A DNA stretch of 64,000 nucleotides, taken from positions 186,001-250,000 of the forward strand of contig NZ_FZTC01000019.1 in NCBI RefSeq assembly GCF_900200035.1, in the 5' to 3' direction. Positions 9,200 to 17,922 of the stretch are shown piece after piece. Every line of letters begins with the position of its first letter. Position 1 is the stretch's first letter. A program made the translations under genes and the position numbers. Source of the DNA: Klebsiella grimontii. GTDB lineage: Bacteria > Pseudomonadota > Gammaproteobacteria > Enterobacterales > Enterobacteriaceae. Below the pieces are notes generated by a model that worked only from the letters and a program-made list of their open reading frames with translations, was not told the origin of the DNA and did not search any database.

Positions 9200-10126
9200 A
9201 TGCATACCCCGGAAACGATTAAGGTTGTCCCCGCGCGCTATCCGCTGCGGGCGGTAGGCGCGGCGCTGGCGCTGCTGGCGCTGGCGGTGGTGATTCAATC
9301 CGTCGCCTTTAACCCGCGCTGGGAGTGGGGCGTTTTTGCCCGCTGGTTCTTTGACCCGGTGATCCTCGAGGGCCTCGGGCAGACGCTGCTGCTGACCCTG
9401 CTGGCGACGGCGCTGAGCGTTATTCTCGGCGGCCTGCTGGCGCTGGCCCGCCTCTCCAGCTCATGGCTGCTGAGCAGCCTGGCCTGGGGCTATATCTGGC
9501 TGTTCCGCTCGCTGCCGCTGATCGTGGTGCTGATTATTCTCTACAACTTCTCTTATCTCTACGACAGGTTATCGATCGGTATCCCGTTCACCGGCATTAG
9601 CTGGGCCAGCTTTGAGACCATCAACGTGCTGGGACAGTTTTCCACTGCCGTTGTCGGGCTGACCCTCGTGCAAAGCGCCTACACCGCCGAAATTATCCGC
9701 GGCGGCTTCCTTGGCGTCGATCACGGTCAGTATGAAGCGGCGGCGGCGCTGGGGCTTCCGGCCAGCCGTCGCACGCTGCGCATTATCCTGCCGCAGGCGC
9801 TGCGCACCATTTTACCGGCGGGCTTTAACGAAATTATCAGCCTCGCCAAGGGGACGGCGATGGTTTACGTGCTGGCGATGCCGGAGCTGTTTTACACCAT
9901 CCAGATGATCTACAACCGCACCCAGGAAGTCATTCCGCTGCTGATGGTCGGCGCCGCCTGGTATCTGGTGATCACCAGCGTGCTGTCGCTGATTCAGTAT
10001 CTGGTCGAGCGCGGCCTGGCCCGCAGCGAACGCCGCTCGGCGGTCAATACCGCCCGCAGCAGCCGTCGCGCTGAACCCGTTCGCCGCCCACAACCGCAGG
10101 AGCCTGTCCATGTCCAACTCTCGTAA
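9200..10126 (+). CDS. Amino-acid ABC transporter permease (HisM/TcyL-like)
   Basis: 308 residues with about five or six membrane segments and the binding-protein-dependent permease signature [20 protein letters not shown] (EAA loop), which contacts the ATPase. The His/Glu/Gln/Arg/opine subfamily is indicated by [20 protein letters not shown] and [10 protein letters not shown]. It is the only permease in the operon, so it would act as a homodimer. An arginine-rich hydrophilic tail follows the last membrane segment (about residues 270-308), longer than usual. The 3' end overlaps the ATPase gene by 17 bases. Confidence 0.88.
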   Translation: MHTPETIKVVPARYPLRAVGAALALLALAVVIQSVAFNPRWEWGVFARWFFDPVILEGLGQTLLLTLLATALSVILGGLLALARLSSSWLLSSLAWGYIWLFRSLPLIVVLIILYNFSYLYDRLSIGIPFTGISWASFETINVLGQFSTAVVGLTLVQSAYTAEIIRGGFLGVDHGQYEAAAALGLPASRRTLRIILPQALRTILPAGFNEIISLAKGTAMVYVLAMPELFYTIQMIYNRTQEVIPLLMVGAAWYLVITSVLSLIQYLVERGLARSERRSAVNTARSSRRAEPVRRPQPQEPVHVQLS

Positions 10127-10889
10127 CGGTCATATTTCCATTACCGGCGTCAGCAAATACTTTGGCCGCCATAAAGCGCTGGATGACGTGTCGCTGGAAA
10201 TCGAACCCGGCACGGTAACGGTGATCCTCGGGCCGTCCGGCTCGGGAAAATCGACGCTGCTGCGGGCGATTAACCACCTGGAGCGCGTCGATGAAGGCTT
10301 TATCCAGATCGATGGCGACTATATCGGCTATCGCCGCAAAGGCGACAAGCTGTACGAACTGAAAGAGAAAGAGATCCTCCGCCAGCGGGTCAACGTCGGC
10401 TACGTATTTCAGAACTTCAATCTGTTCCCGCATCTGACGGTGCTGGAAAACCTGATTGAGGCGCCCATCGCCCACAAACAGGCGACCCGCAAAGAGGCTA
10501 TCGCGCGGGCGTATGACCTGCTGGACGTGGTCGGACTGCGCAACAAAGCCGATGCCTGGTCGCGACACCTGTCCGGCGGGCAGCAGCAGCGCATCGCCAT
10601 TGCCCGGGCGCTGGCGCTGAACCCGCGGGTGATTTTGTTTGATGAACCGACCTCCGCGCTTGACCCTGAGCTGGTGGGGGAAGTGCTGGATGTGATTAAA
10701 AAGCTGGCGCGCTCCGGCACTACCCTGGTGGTGGTGACTCATGAAATCGGCTTTGCGAAAGAGGTGGCGGATCGGGTGGTGTTTATGGTCGACGGCAAAA
10801 TTGTCGAGCAGGGCGGCAGCGACGCCGTGCTGAACCACCCGCAGCACCCGCGGACGCGGCAGTTCTTATCGAGGGTATTAGCGGCATGA
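10110..10889 (+). CDS. Amino-acid ABC transporter ATP-binding protein (TcyN/GlnQ-like)
   Basis: 259 residues. Walker [10 protein letters not shown] is at residues 41-49, followed by the signature LSGGQQQR, Walker [15 protein letters not shown] and H-loop VVVTHE. A small insertion, [19 protein letters not shown], lies between the N-terminal strand and the Q-loop. This is typical of polar-amino-acid transporter ATPases of this subgroup. It energises uptake by the upstream permease. Its stop overlaps the start of the second binding protein. Confidence 0.9.
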   Translation: MSNSRNGHISITGVSKYFGRHKALDDVSLEIEPGTVTVILGPSGSGKSTLLRAINHLERVDEGFIQIDGDYIGYRRKGDKLYELKEKEILRQRVNVGYVFQNFNLFPHLTVLENLIEAPIAHKQATRKEAIARAYDLLDVVGLRNKADAWSRHLSGGQQQRIAIARALALNPRVILFDEPTSALDPELVGEVLDVIKKLARSGTTLVVVTHEIGFAKEVADRVVFMVDGKIVEQGGSDAVLNHPQHPRTRQFLSRVLAA

Positions 10890-11779
10890 GAAACGGACTT
10901 TTAGCCCTGACGTTATTATCTTTATCCGCGGCATCGCAGGCGGCTATCGACCTGCGCGCCAACGAGCAGCCGCTGCCGGTGACCCGCGATGAGCAGGCGA
11001 TCGCGAAGATCCCGGCAAATTACGCCTTCGTCGAGCCGGGCACCTTAACGGTGGCGATTTCGGCGCTCAACTCGCCGCCGCTGGCGCTGTTGGCCAGCGA
11101 TAACCGCACGCGTATCGGCAGCGACCCGGATATCGCCAGGCTGCTGGCCGGCAGCCTCGGGCTAAAGCTGAAGCTGGTGCCCACCGCCTGGGAGGACTGG
11201 CCGCTGGGGATGACTTCCGGTCGCTACGACGTGGCGCTGGTCAATATTGCGGTGACCGAGCAGCGGAAAGAGAAGTTTGATTTTGCGACCTATCGCGTCG
11301 ATTCGCTGGCCTTTTCCGTGAAATCGACCAGCGATATCGCCAGCGTCAGCGGACCGGCGGATCTCGCGGGCAAAAAGGTGATCGTCGGGTCCGGGACCAA
11401 TCAGGAGCGGATTTTGCTCGGCTGGAACGCCGAAAATGAAGCCGCCGGGCGTCAACCGGCGCTGCCGGTCTACCTGACCGATGACGCTTCGGGCAATCTC
11501 TATATTCAGTCCGGGCGCGCGGATGTGTTCTTTGGGCCGCAGTCGGTGGCGGCCTATAAAGCGGCGCTCAGCGGCAAAACCAAAGTCGTCGGCCTGGGGC
11601 CGAAAAAAGCGTACGTTGCCACGACGACCAAAAAGGGCAACGGCCTGGTGGTGGCGCTGCAAGCGGCGCTAAATGGCGCGATTGCTCGCGGGGAATACCA
11701 GAAGGTGCTGGCGCGCTGGGGCGAGCAGGGCGAAGAGGTGACGCAATCGACGGTGAATCCGCCGGGGATAACCTACTAA
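10886..11779 (+). CDS. Amino-acid ABC transporter substrate-binding protein 2
   Basis: 297 residues. The signal peptide ends SQA-A, followed by a family 3 solute-binding domain. It shares long blocks with the other binding protein of this operon, such as [20 protein letters not shown] and [15 protein letters not shown], so the pair arose by duplication. Two receptors feeding one permease would broaden the ligand range. Start overlaps the ATPase stop (ATGA). The stop codon abuts a strong hairpin whose T-tract faces the opposite strand. Confidence 0.87.
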   Translation: MRNGLLALTLLSLSAASQAAIDLRANEQPLPVTRDEQAIAKIPANYAFVEPGTLTVAISALNSPPLALLASDNRTRIGSDPDIARLLAGSLGLKLKLVPTAWEDWPLGMTSGRYDVALVNIAVTEQRKEKFDFATYRVDSLAFSVKSTSDIASVSGPADLAGKKVIVGSGTNQERILLGWNAENEAAGRQPALPVYLTDDASGNLYIQSGRADVFFGPQSVAAYKAALSGKTKVVGLGPKKAYVATTTKKGNGLVVALQAALNGAIARGEYQKVLARWGEQGEEVTQSTVNPPGITY

Positions 11780-11783
11780 AAAA

Positions 11784-11818
11784 CCGCTGTTTCGCAGGAG
11801 TGTGATGCGAAACAGCGG
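11784..11818 (-). terminator. Intrinsic terminator of the sugar-acid transporter gene
   Basis: CCGCTGTTTCGCA pairs perfectly with TGCGAAACAGCGG (13-bp stem, 9-base loop), and on the minus strand it is followed by six Us. It is canonical for the minus-strand MFS gene ending at 11845. It probably also stops the converging sulfur-salvage operon, though without a T-tract in that direction. Confidence 0.85.
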
Positions 11819-11844
11819 GGGCGAATCCTCGCCAGGGTGTTAAA

Positions 11845-13155
11845 TCAGGCGGCGCGCGGGGTCAGCGTCAAACGATCCAGCGGCCCGACGATAAACAGAT
11901 AGGAGAACAACCCCAGTACGCCCATGGAGCCGACGTACAGGATGGCGTAATCAAACGAGTGGGTGTTGGCGATGATCACGCCGATGACCAGCGGCGTGAT
12001 GATGCTCGCCAGGTTGCCGCACATGTTGAACACGCCGCCGGCAATACCGAGCATCTCCTTCGGTGAGGTGTCGCTCAGCACGCACCAGCCGAGGTTACCG
12101 AACCCTTTAGCAAAGAAGGCCACGCTCATGGCGGCGATCACCACCACTTCCGAGGTGGTGTAGTTGGCGACAACAATCACGCAGGAGAGCAGCATGCCGC
12201 AGATCACCGGCAGCTTGCGGGCGGTCGTCAGGCTGTAGCCGCGTTTCAACAGCCAGTCCGAGAATACGCCGCCCAGCAGGCCGCCGATAAATCCGGCAAT
12301 GGCTGGGATACTGGCGACAAAGCCGACTTTCAGGATCGACATACCTTTGGCCTGATAGAGATAGGTGGGAAACCAGGTCAGGAAGAACCAGGTAATGGAC
12401 GTTACGCAGAACTGGCCAATATATACCCCGATCATCATACGATTGACGCAGACGCTTTTGATTTGCGCGAGGGTTAATTTCTGCTGCGTTTTTTTCGTGC
12501 CTAACTCCGGCTCGCCGCCGCCTTCACGAATATAGTCGAGCTCCTGCTGGTTAATTTTTGGATGATGAGAGGGATCTCTTACTTTTACCAGCCAGAATAT
12601 CCCCAGCACCACGCCGATAGCGCCAATATAATAAAATACGTAGTGCCAGCTTAAATTATGCAGAATAATGGTCATCAGCGGCGTAATAATCCCCAAAGAG
12701 ATATACTGCGCGGCCTGATAGACCGAGGTGACGAATCCGCGCTCTTTATTGGGAAACCATTGCACGCTCAGACGGCTGTTGGCGGGGAAGGCTGGGGCTT
12801 CAATCGCCCCCATCATCAGGCGCAGAATAACCAGCGCTACCAGCGGGCTGGCGAACATATAGATGGTGCCCTGGAACATGGTGACGATCGACCAGCCAAT
12901 TAGCGCGCAGCCGTAGACCAGCCGCGAACCATATTTATCCAACAGCCAGCCGCCGGGTATTTGCATAATGACGTAGGAGATACCAAAAACGGAAAAGGCC
13001 AGCCCCATCGCCTCGGGATCAAAACCTAACTCTTTGCTCATAATAGGCGCGACGACGGACAGCGTTGCCCGGTCGGCATAATTAAATACGGTAGCCAGAA
13101 ATAAAAACAGTAATATACCGTAACGCACGTTGCTGCGTTTTAATTGCTGTTGCAT
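11845..13155 (-). CDS. MFS sugar-acid transporter (GudP/GarP/ExuT-like, anion:cation symporter)
   Basis: 436 residues and 12 predicted membrane segments of the anion:cation symporter family. TM1 reads LFLATVFNYADRATLSVVAP, typical of glucarate/galactarate/galactonate transporters, and the loop 2-3 motif is GGWLLDKYGSR. The ATG at 13155 is preceded by AAGGAG. An upstream in-frame start (13200) has no such site. It lies directly downstream of the talarate/galactarate dehydratase with a REP block between them. The likely cargo is therefore L-talarate or galactarate. It ends at a strong terminator. Confidence 0.87.
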   Translation of the reverse strand: MQQQLKRSNVRYGILLFLFLATVFNYADRATLSVVAPIMSKELGFDPEAMGLAFSVFGISYVIMQIPGGWLLDKYGSRLVYGCALIGWSIVTMFQGTIYMFASPLVALVILRLMMGAIEAPAFPANSRLSVQWFPNKERGFVTSVYQAAQYISLGIITPLMTIILHNLSWHYVFYYIGAIGVVLGIFWLVKVRDPSHHPKINQQELDYIREGGGEPELGTKKTQQKLTLAQIKSVCVNRMMIGVYIGQFCVTSITWFFLTWFPTYLYQAKGMSILKVGFVASIPAIAGFIGGLLGGVFSDWLLKRGYSLTTARKLPVICGMLLSCVIVVANYTTSEVVVIAAMSVAFFAKGFGNLGWCVLSDTSPKEMLGIAGGVFNMCGNLASIITPLVIGVIIANTHSFDYAILYVGSMGVLGLFSYLFIVGPLDRLTLTPRAA

Positions 13156-13212
13156 TTTAATCAACTCCTTTGCAGGGTTGTGTATTGTGGGTACAGGCAA
13201 TAAGAGGTATTT

Positions 13213-13380
13213 CCCCGGGAGGGCTACGGGTTTTCAGTCGCCTGCGGACCGGTAGCCCGAACAAATGCGCAGCATCGCCTCCGGGAAAACGCTGTATTCT
13301 CCCGGGGGCGGCGCTTAATACGCCTTGGCCGGGCGACTGGGCCTGTAGCCCGGATAAGGCGTTTACGCCGCCATCCGGGG
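13213..13380. repeat. REP/BIME-like cluster between dehydratase and transporter genes
   Basis: At least three palindromic units lie in tandem: one around 13253-13284 (TAGCCCGAACAAATGCGCAG then CATCGCCTCCGGG), a CCCGGGGGCGGCGC unit near 13300, and an E. coli-style unit CCCGGATAAGGCG...CGCCATCCGGGG at 13349-13380. They sit in the transcribed gap between two genes of one operon, where they may protect the upstream message. Confidence 0.8.
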
Positions 13381-13387
13381 AATTCTG

Positions 13388-14584
13388 TTAAGGACGTTTA
13401 CCAAACTCGCAGCTTTGCTGGGTCCAGCGGCGGGCCTGTTCGCTCAGGGTGAAGCCCAGACCGTGGCGTTCGGAAACCCACATCCGCCCGTCGCGCAGCT
13501 CCAGCTGTTCGTTAAACAACGGGTTCAGCCACTCGAAATGCTCCAGCCACGGCTCGAGCGGGTAGGCGGCGGCGAGATGCAGGTGCACCTCCATCGCAAA
13601 GTGCGGGGCCAGCTTGCGACCGTGCTTCGCCGCCAGATCCATAATTTTCAGGAACGGGGAGATCCCGCCGACGCGCGGGGCGTCCGGCTGGACAAAGTCG
13701 CTGGCGTTGCCGAGGATCAGCTGCTCGTGTTCGCGGAAGCTGGTCAGCATCTCGCCGGTGGCAATCGGTGTATCCAGCGCGGCGGCGAGCTGCGCGTGGC
13801 CTTCAACGTCGTAAGCGTCAAGGGGTTCTTCAATCCAGATCAGGTTGAACGGCTCCATTTTGCGCCCCATGCGGATAGCGGTTTCGCGATCCCACTGCTG
13901 ATTGGCGTCGACCATTAACGGGAAGTCATCGCCCAACACCTCGCGCACCGCCGTCAGACGACGAATATCCTCAGCGGTATTCGGCTGACCGACTTTCAGC
14001 TTAATCCCGCCAATGCCGTTTTCGCGGGAGATAGCCACGTTTTTCAATACCTGATCCAGCGGGGTATGCAGGAAGCCGCCGGAGGTGTTGTAGCACTGGA
14101 CGGAATCACGATGCGAGCCGAGTAGCTTCGCCAGCGGGAGTCCGGCGCGTTTGGCTTTCATATCCCACAGCGCAATATCGAGAGGGGAGATGGCCTGTAC
14201 CGCCATACCGCTGCGGCCTACGGAAGCCCCGGCCCACAGCAGTTTGGTGTAGATCTTGTCGATATCGTTCGGGTCTTCGCCGAGCAGATTATCGGCGATC
14301 TCTTTGGCGTGGGCGTAAATGCCCTGGCCGCCCGCGCGCTTGGAATAGCTAAAGCCGACGCCTTCAAAACCGTCCCGGGAGCGGATTTCGGCGATGATAA
14401 TCGCCACTTCGGTCAGCGGCTTTTGTCGACCGGTCAGAACTTTTGCATCGCTGACGGGGGTCGCCAGCGGCAGAAAAGCCAGCGACAGTTTGACGTGTTC
14501 AATACGGTCACCGGTCTCAGCGGCGGTTTTGACGCCGGAAGCTTTGGCGTAGGTCACGGACTCGGAATTAGCACTCGAGGTCAT
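13388..14584 (-). CDS. L-talarate/galactarate dehydratase (enolase superfamily)
   Basis: 398 residues and nearly identical in sequence and length to the characterised Salmonella L-talarate/galactarate dehydratase (mandelate racemase subgroup). The KxK acid/base pair lies in GGIKLKVGQP (about 195-197), the metal ligands in MVDANQQWD, WIEEPLD and TGEML, and the catalytic His in KLAPHFAMEVH (about 328). It dehydrates the aldaric acids to 5-keto-4-deoxy-glucarate, which feeds central metabolism through genes located elsewhere. The ATG has an AAGGAA ribosome site. It is divergent from a LacI-family regulator and followed by the matching transporter. Confidence 0.93.
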   Translation of the reverse strand: MTSSANSESVTYAKASGVKTAAETGDRIEHVKLSLAFLPLATPVSDAKVLTGRQKPLTEVAIIIAEIRSRDGFEGVGFSYSKRAGGQGIYAHAKEIADNLLGEDPNDIDKIYTKLLWAGASVGRSGMAVQAISPLDIALWDMKAKRAGLPLAKLLGSHRDSVQCYNTSGGFLHTPLDQVLKNVAISRENGIGGIKLKVGQPNTAEDIRRLTAVREVLGDDFPLMVDANQQWDRETAIRMGRKMEPFNLIWIEEPLDAYDVEGHAQLAAALDTPIATGEMLTSFREHEQLILGNASDFVQPDAPRVGGISPFLKIMDLAAKHGRKLAPHFAMEVHLHLAAAYPLEPWLEHFEWLNPLFNEQLELRDGRMWVSERHGLGFTLSEQARRWTQQSCEFGKRP

Positions 14585-14605
14585 AGTCAGTTCCTTTTTA
14601 GTGAT

Positions 14606-14777
14606 AAAATGTTTGCGCTAACATTTTTAATCCTGGAATTGTCTTTACGCTACGACAGTGATTTTAATTTGTACAAACGATCACAATTAGCGGTTATAAC
14701 GAGTGAAATTATGCAGCGCAGGTCACGATCCAAAAAGGTTTGTGAAAAGTCACAAAGCATAATGATAGCGATAACAT
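14606..14777. promoter_or_regulatory. Divergent control region with LacI/GntR-type operators
   Basis: Within the 304-bp gap, AAAATGTT-TGCGCT-AACATTTT (14606-14627) is a near-perfect 22-bp palindrome with a GCGC centre, just upstream of the dehydratase start. ATGATAGCGATAACAT (14762-14777) is a second, GntR-like palindrome about 153 bp away. A CRP-like site TGTAC-AAACGA-TCACA lies at 14670-14685. A perfect repeat TTTGTGA-AAAG-TCACAAA lies at 14739-14756. Spaced operators suggest looping repression by the adjacent regulator plus catabolite control; both are inferences. Confidence 0.6.
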
Positions 14778-14888
14778 TTTGTTTTTCAGGTCGTTGATTC
14801 TCTTAGAGATGTCCCGGAGGGCGCTGGCAATTGCGCGGGCCATCATCAATAATGCCCACAGGAAACGACTCAACACAGGGGCTTAGTC

Positions 14889-15893
14889 GTGAAAAGCAGA
14901 AAACCGACGCGCGCGCCGACGCTGGATGACGTTGCCCGCAGCGCCGGGTTGTCATCGATGACGGTCAGTCGGGCGCTGAATACGCCGCAGCTGGTACGGC
15001 CAAAAACGGTCGAGAAAGTGATGCAGGCGGTGCAGGCGACGGGCTACATCCCCAACGCGCTGGCCGGCGGCCTGGCCTCCAGGCGCAGCAAGCTGGTGGC
15101 CGTGGTGGTGCCGCAAATTAACAACAATATGTTTGTCGATACCATCCAGGCGCTGAGCGATACCCTGGCGGCGCGCGGCTACCATATGCTGCTGTGCGTG
15201 GCGGGCTACAGCCGACAGACCGAAGCCGAGCTGGTCGCAACCTTACTCTCCCGGCGTCCGGATGGCGTCGTGTTGACCGGCATTCAGCACGCCCCGGCGT
15301 TGAAGAAGACGATTCTCAACGCCGCTACGCCGGTGGTGGAGATCTGGGATCTCACCCCGACGCCGCTGGATATGCTGGTCGGTTTTTCGCATGAAAAAGT
15401 CGGTGAAACCATTGGCGAATATCTGCTGGAAAAAGGCTACCGTCGCCCGGGCCTGCTGTGGGCCGGCGACGCGCGCGCGACGTTGCGAAAGCAGGGGCTC
15501 TGCGCACGGCTGGCCAAAAACGGCATTGACGATGCGCCGCAGGTCGAAGTGCCGCTTCCGGCATCACTGGCGCTGGGGCGTCGCGGCCTGGCCGAGCTGC
15601 TCGCTGGCGGCGAATTTGACGTTATCGTCTGCAGCTCCGATACCCTTGCCCAGGGGGCGATTATGGAAGCCGAAAGCCGGGGTCTGCGCGTGCCGCAGGA
15701 TCTGGCGGTGATCGGTTTTGGCGATCTGGACTTCGCCGCCAGCAACCGTCCGGCGATCACCACCGTCAGCGTCGACCGTCACGCCATCGGCGAGCAGGCG
15801 GCCACGCTGCTCGCCGACCGCATCGAAGGCGGCGGTGAAGGGGACGTGATTATTGATATCGGCTTTCACCTGGTGGCGCGGGAGTCGGCGTAG
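14889..15893 (+). CDS. LacI-family transcriptional regulator (GntR/IdnR-like) of the talarate genes
   Basis: 334 residues. The N-terminal helix-turn-helix TLDDVARSAGLSSMTVSRAL is followed by the hinge helix NALAGGLASRRSKLVAVVVP and a periplasmic-binding-protein-like sensor domain (about 60-330). It resembles GntR/IdnR of gluconate metabolism in the DNA-binding half, matching the ATG.TA.CG.TA.CAT operator style found upstream. It is divergent from the dehydratase and so most likely represses that operon until an aldarate or derivative binds. GTG codes at 14889 after AGGGGCTTA. Confidence 0.85.
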   Translation: MKSRKPTRAPTLDDVARSAGLSSMTVSRALNTPQLVRPKTVEKVMQAVQATGYIPNALAGGLASRRSKLVAVVVPQINNNMFVDTIQALSDTLAARGYHMLLCVAGYSRQTEAELVATLLSRRPDGVVLTGIQHAPALKKTILNAATPVVEIWDLTPTPLDMLVGFSHEKVGETIGEYLLEKGYRRPGLLWAGDARATLRKQGLCARLAKNGIDDAPQVEVPLPASLALGRRGLAELLAGGEFDVIVCSSDTLAQGAIMEAESRGLRVPQDLAVIGFGDLDFAASNRPAITTVSVDRHAIGEQAATLLADRIEGGGEGDVIIDIGFHLVARESA

Positions 15894-15993
15894 GGCGTTC
15901 TATAGCGGCATCGCGCGATCGAATCTATACTGCAACATGGCTAAACCTGCCGCCGCCGCGCTCCTGTGCGGCGAATTCACGAGGGCGCAGAAC

Positions 15994-16611
15994 ATGATCA
16001 CCGTCTATGGCGTACCCGGCTGGGGGTCGACAATTAGCGAACTGATGCTGACGCTGGCCGATATCCCGTACTATTTTGTCAACGTTGAGGGCTTTGACCA
16101 GCCGGGCCCGCAGCGCGACCGCCTCAAACAGATAAACCCGCTGTGTCAGGTGCCGACCCTGACGCTTGCAGACGGCAGCGTGATGACCGAAACCGCCGCT
16201 ATCGCCCTGATGATTCTCGACAGGCGGCCGGATCTGGCCCCGGCGCCGGGCTCGCCGCAGCGGCATGCCTTTCAGCGTCTGCTGATCTGGCTGGTGGCGA
16301 ACGTTTATCCCACCTTTACCTTTGCGGATTACCCCGAACGCTGGGCCGCCGATGCGCCAGAGCAGCTGCGGGAAAGCTGCATCCGCTATCGTAAATCGCT
16401 CTATTTGTGGCTGGAGCAGCAGCTCGCCGCCGCGCCGTATGCGCTGGGCGCGGGGATAACCCTGCTCGACTGCTATATCGCGGCGATGTGCGCCTGGGGC
16501 CCGCGCCGGGAGTGGTTTGCGGCCCATACGCCAAAATTCGTCGCCGTGGCGGATGCGGTGTATCGCCATCCCAAACTCCAATCCGTGCTGCGTCGCAACG
16601 AGCTGATTTAA
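15994..16611 (+). CDS. yncG: YncG, glutathione S-transferase-like protein
   Basis: 205 residues, the same length as E. coli YncG and closely colinear (YGVPGWGSTISELMLTLADI). The thioredoxin-like GST N-domain contains VPTLTLADGSVMTETAAI, the glutathione gamma-glutamyl contact region, and an all-helical C-domain follows. Substrate is unknown. The open frame extends upstream to 15853, but the ATG at 15994 has GAGG 9 bases ahead and matches the E. coli start. It marks the conserved backbone between the talarate insert and pptA. Confidence 0.9.
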   Translation: MITVYGVPGWGSTISELMLTLADIPYYFVNVEGFDQPGPQRDRLKQINPLCQVPTLTLADGSVMTETAAIALMILDRRPDLAPAPGSPQRHAFQRLLIWLVANVYPTFTFADYPERWAADAPEQLRESCIRYRKSLYLWLEQQLAAAPYALGAGITLLDCYIAAMCAWGPRREWFAAHTPKFVAVADAVYRHPKLQSVLRRNELI

Positions 16612-16679
16612 AGCACAAAATGAGAACTGAACGTCGCCTGCTATGATAGCTTTATTGTCTTGACAATAAGGAGCCTGCT

Positions 16680-16907
16680 ATGCCGCACGTTGATATTAAA
16701 TGTTTTCCCCGCGAGCTGAATGATGAACAAAAAACGGCGCTGGCCGCCGATATTACCGAGGTGTTGATTCGCCATCTGAACAGCAAAGAGAGTTCGGTGA
16801 GCGTGGCCCTGCAGCAGGTAGAACCGAGCGACTGGCAGCAGGTCTGGGATAGCGAAATCGCCCCGCAGATGGAGCAGTTGATTAAGAAGCCGGGTTACAG
16901 CATGTAA
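16680..16907 (+). CDS. pptA: PptA, 4-oxalocrotonate-tautomerase family enzyme
   Basis: 75 residues starting [20 protein letters not shown]. After removal of Met1, Pro at the new N-terminus is the catalytic general base of this superfamily. It is colinear with E. coli PptA (YdcE), two residues shorter at the C-terminus. It catalyses keto-enol tautomerisation of phenylpyruvate-type compounds in vitro; the cellular substrate is unknown. AAGGAG ribosome site. A REP block follows, then the toxin-antitoxin insert. Confidence 0.92.
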   Translation: MPHVDIKCFPRELNDEQKTALAADITEVLIRHLNSKESSVSVALQQVEPSDWQQVWDSEIAPQMEQLIKKPGYSM

Positions 16908-16910
16908 TCC

Positions 16911-17010
16911 GGGCCCCCGGAGGCGATGCTGCGCATCTGTCCGGGCTACGCGCCCCCTGCGGTCTGCGATCCGGTAGCCCGGGCAAGGCGCTCTGCGCCG
17001 CCCCCGGGAG
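16911..17010. repeat. REP/BIME-like palindrome pair after pptA
   Basis: CCCCCGGAGGCGATGCTGCG continuing CATCTGTCCGGGCTACGCG, then GTAGCCCGGGCAAGGCGCTC continuing TGCGCCGCCCCCGGG. The same two-unit arrangement recurs almost base for base at 24070-24164, identifying one composite element. Confidence 0.82.
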
Positions 17011-17068
17011 CGTGGGCACTGAAGCCAGGTCATGAGCGATACGTCTTGTCCTGGGCCAACGCGTCACA

Positions 17069-17120
17069 ATGTACCGGGTACATAAAATCCTTTGATTACT
17101 GTACACAGTACATGTATATT
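17069..17120 (+). promoter_or_regulatory. Promoter with two operators for the toxin-antitoxin pair
   Basis: -35 TTGATT (17092-17097), a 17-bp spacer and -10 TATATT (17115-17120) form a good sigma-70 promoter. ATGTACC-G-GGTACAT (17069-17083) is a perfect palindrome just upstream, and TGTAC-ACA-GTACA (17100-17112) is a second one inside the spacer. Their centres are 30 bp apart, about three helical turns. Binding of the downstream HTH antitoxin here would occlude polymerase, as in HigBA-type autoregulation. Confidence 0.7.
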
Positions 17121-17153
17121 GTCTGGTAAGTCGTAAGGACATCAGGGAATGAG

Positions 17154-17471
17154 ATGTTTACTTTTATTGAACTACAAGGCTTCAGTAAACGACGCCAGGT
17201 GCTGTTACCGGATGATGAATTTCGGGCCTTTCAGGAAATCCTGATCAATGATCCTGAGGCAGGTGACACCATTTCGGGAACCGGAGGTTTTCGTAAAATC
17301 CGCTGGAGTCGTCCCGGAACGGGCAAGCGCGGCGGCGTGCGGGTGATTTACTATAATGTAACGATAAAGGGAAGAATTTACCTGGCGCTCATCTATCCTA
17401 AAAATGAACAGGATGAATTAAGCCAGGAGCAGAAAAAGATGTTAAGGCAGGTTGCTGAGTTATTAAACTAG
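17154..17471 (+). CDS. RelE/HigB-family toxin
   Basis: 105 residues of the RelE/ParE toxin superfamily. The core is DDEFRAFQEILINDPEAGD...GTGGFRKIRWSRPGTGKRGGVRVIYY, with the conserved RVIYY strand and basic residues expected of a ribosome-dependent mRNA interferase. It is the first gene of a toxin-first pair, as in HigBA and NadS-type modules, and is driven by a promoter bearing two palindromes. AGGGAA precedes the ATG. The DNA around 17.05-18.4 kb is visibly AT-richer than its surroundings, consistent with acquisition between pptA and yddH. Confidence 0.83.
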   Translation: MFTFIELQGFSKRRQVLLPDDEFRAFQEILINDPEAGDTISGTGGFRKIRWSRPGTGKRGGVRVIYYNVTIKGRIYLALIYPKNEQDELSQEQKKMLRQVAELLN

Positions 17472-17546
17472 CCAATAAACATAAAGTGAGGCTGAGCTAT
17501 TAATGATTGAAACATCGATAGCGCCAGAGAGCCAACTGAGGTGTAT

Positions 17547-17843
17547 ATGAAAGACGAATTGTTTGCCGATCTGCTGGCTAGTGCAGAAGAGATGGTCAGG
17601 ATTGAGAAGGGTGAACAAACGCCGAAGGTGCACCACGTTCATACCTTCAGCGAAGTTGATGTGAAAGCGATACGCGAAGCCACAGGTTTAAAACAGCAGG
17701 ACTTCGCCGCCGCCGTTGGCGTTAGCTATGAGCTAGTTAAAAGCTGGGAAACGAAACGACGTCATCCAACCGGTGCATCCAGAAAGCTGCTTTTATTGCT
17801 TCAGGGCAATCCATTGATTATCAATTTGTTGAAGGTTATTTGA
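17547..17843 (+). CDS. HTH (XRE/NadS-type) antitoxin
   Basis: 98 residues. The C-terminal half is a Cro/C1-type helix-turn-helix (VKAIREATGLKQQDFAAAVGVSYELVKSWETKRRHP), and the N-terminal 40 residues would bind and neutralise the toxin. It is predicted to repress its own promoter through the palindromes at 17069-17112. The gap from the toxin is 75 bases and holds a possible 15-codon reading frame (17503-17550) whose TGA overlaps this ATG. A GTG at 17541 is an alternative start without a better ribosome site. Confidence 0.82.
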   Translation: MKDELFADLLASAEEMVRIEKGEQTPKVHHVHTFSEVDVKAIREATGLKQQDFAAAVGVSYELVKSWETKRRHPTGASRKLLLLLQGNPLIINLLKVI

Positions 17844-17922
17844 ATCGTTACGCTTCGCAACGAAAATGGCAGGATCTGCACCCTTTCGTAACCGAGGACA
17901 TTTAAAAAGGAGAGTATTATGT

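Noticed and set aside
14739-14756. TTTGTGA-AAAG-TCACAAA as a CRP site
   Set aside because: Arms fit but the spacer is 4 instead of 6 bp, so I list it as an unexplained palindrome within the control region rather than as CRP.
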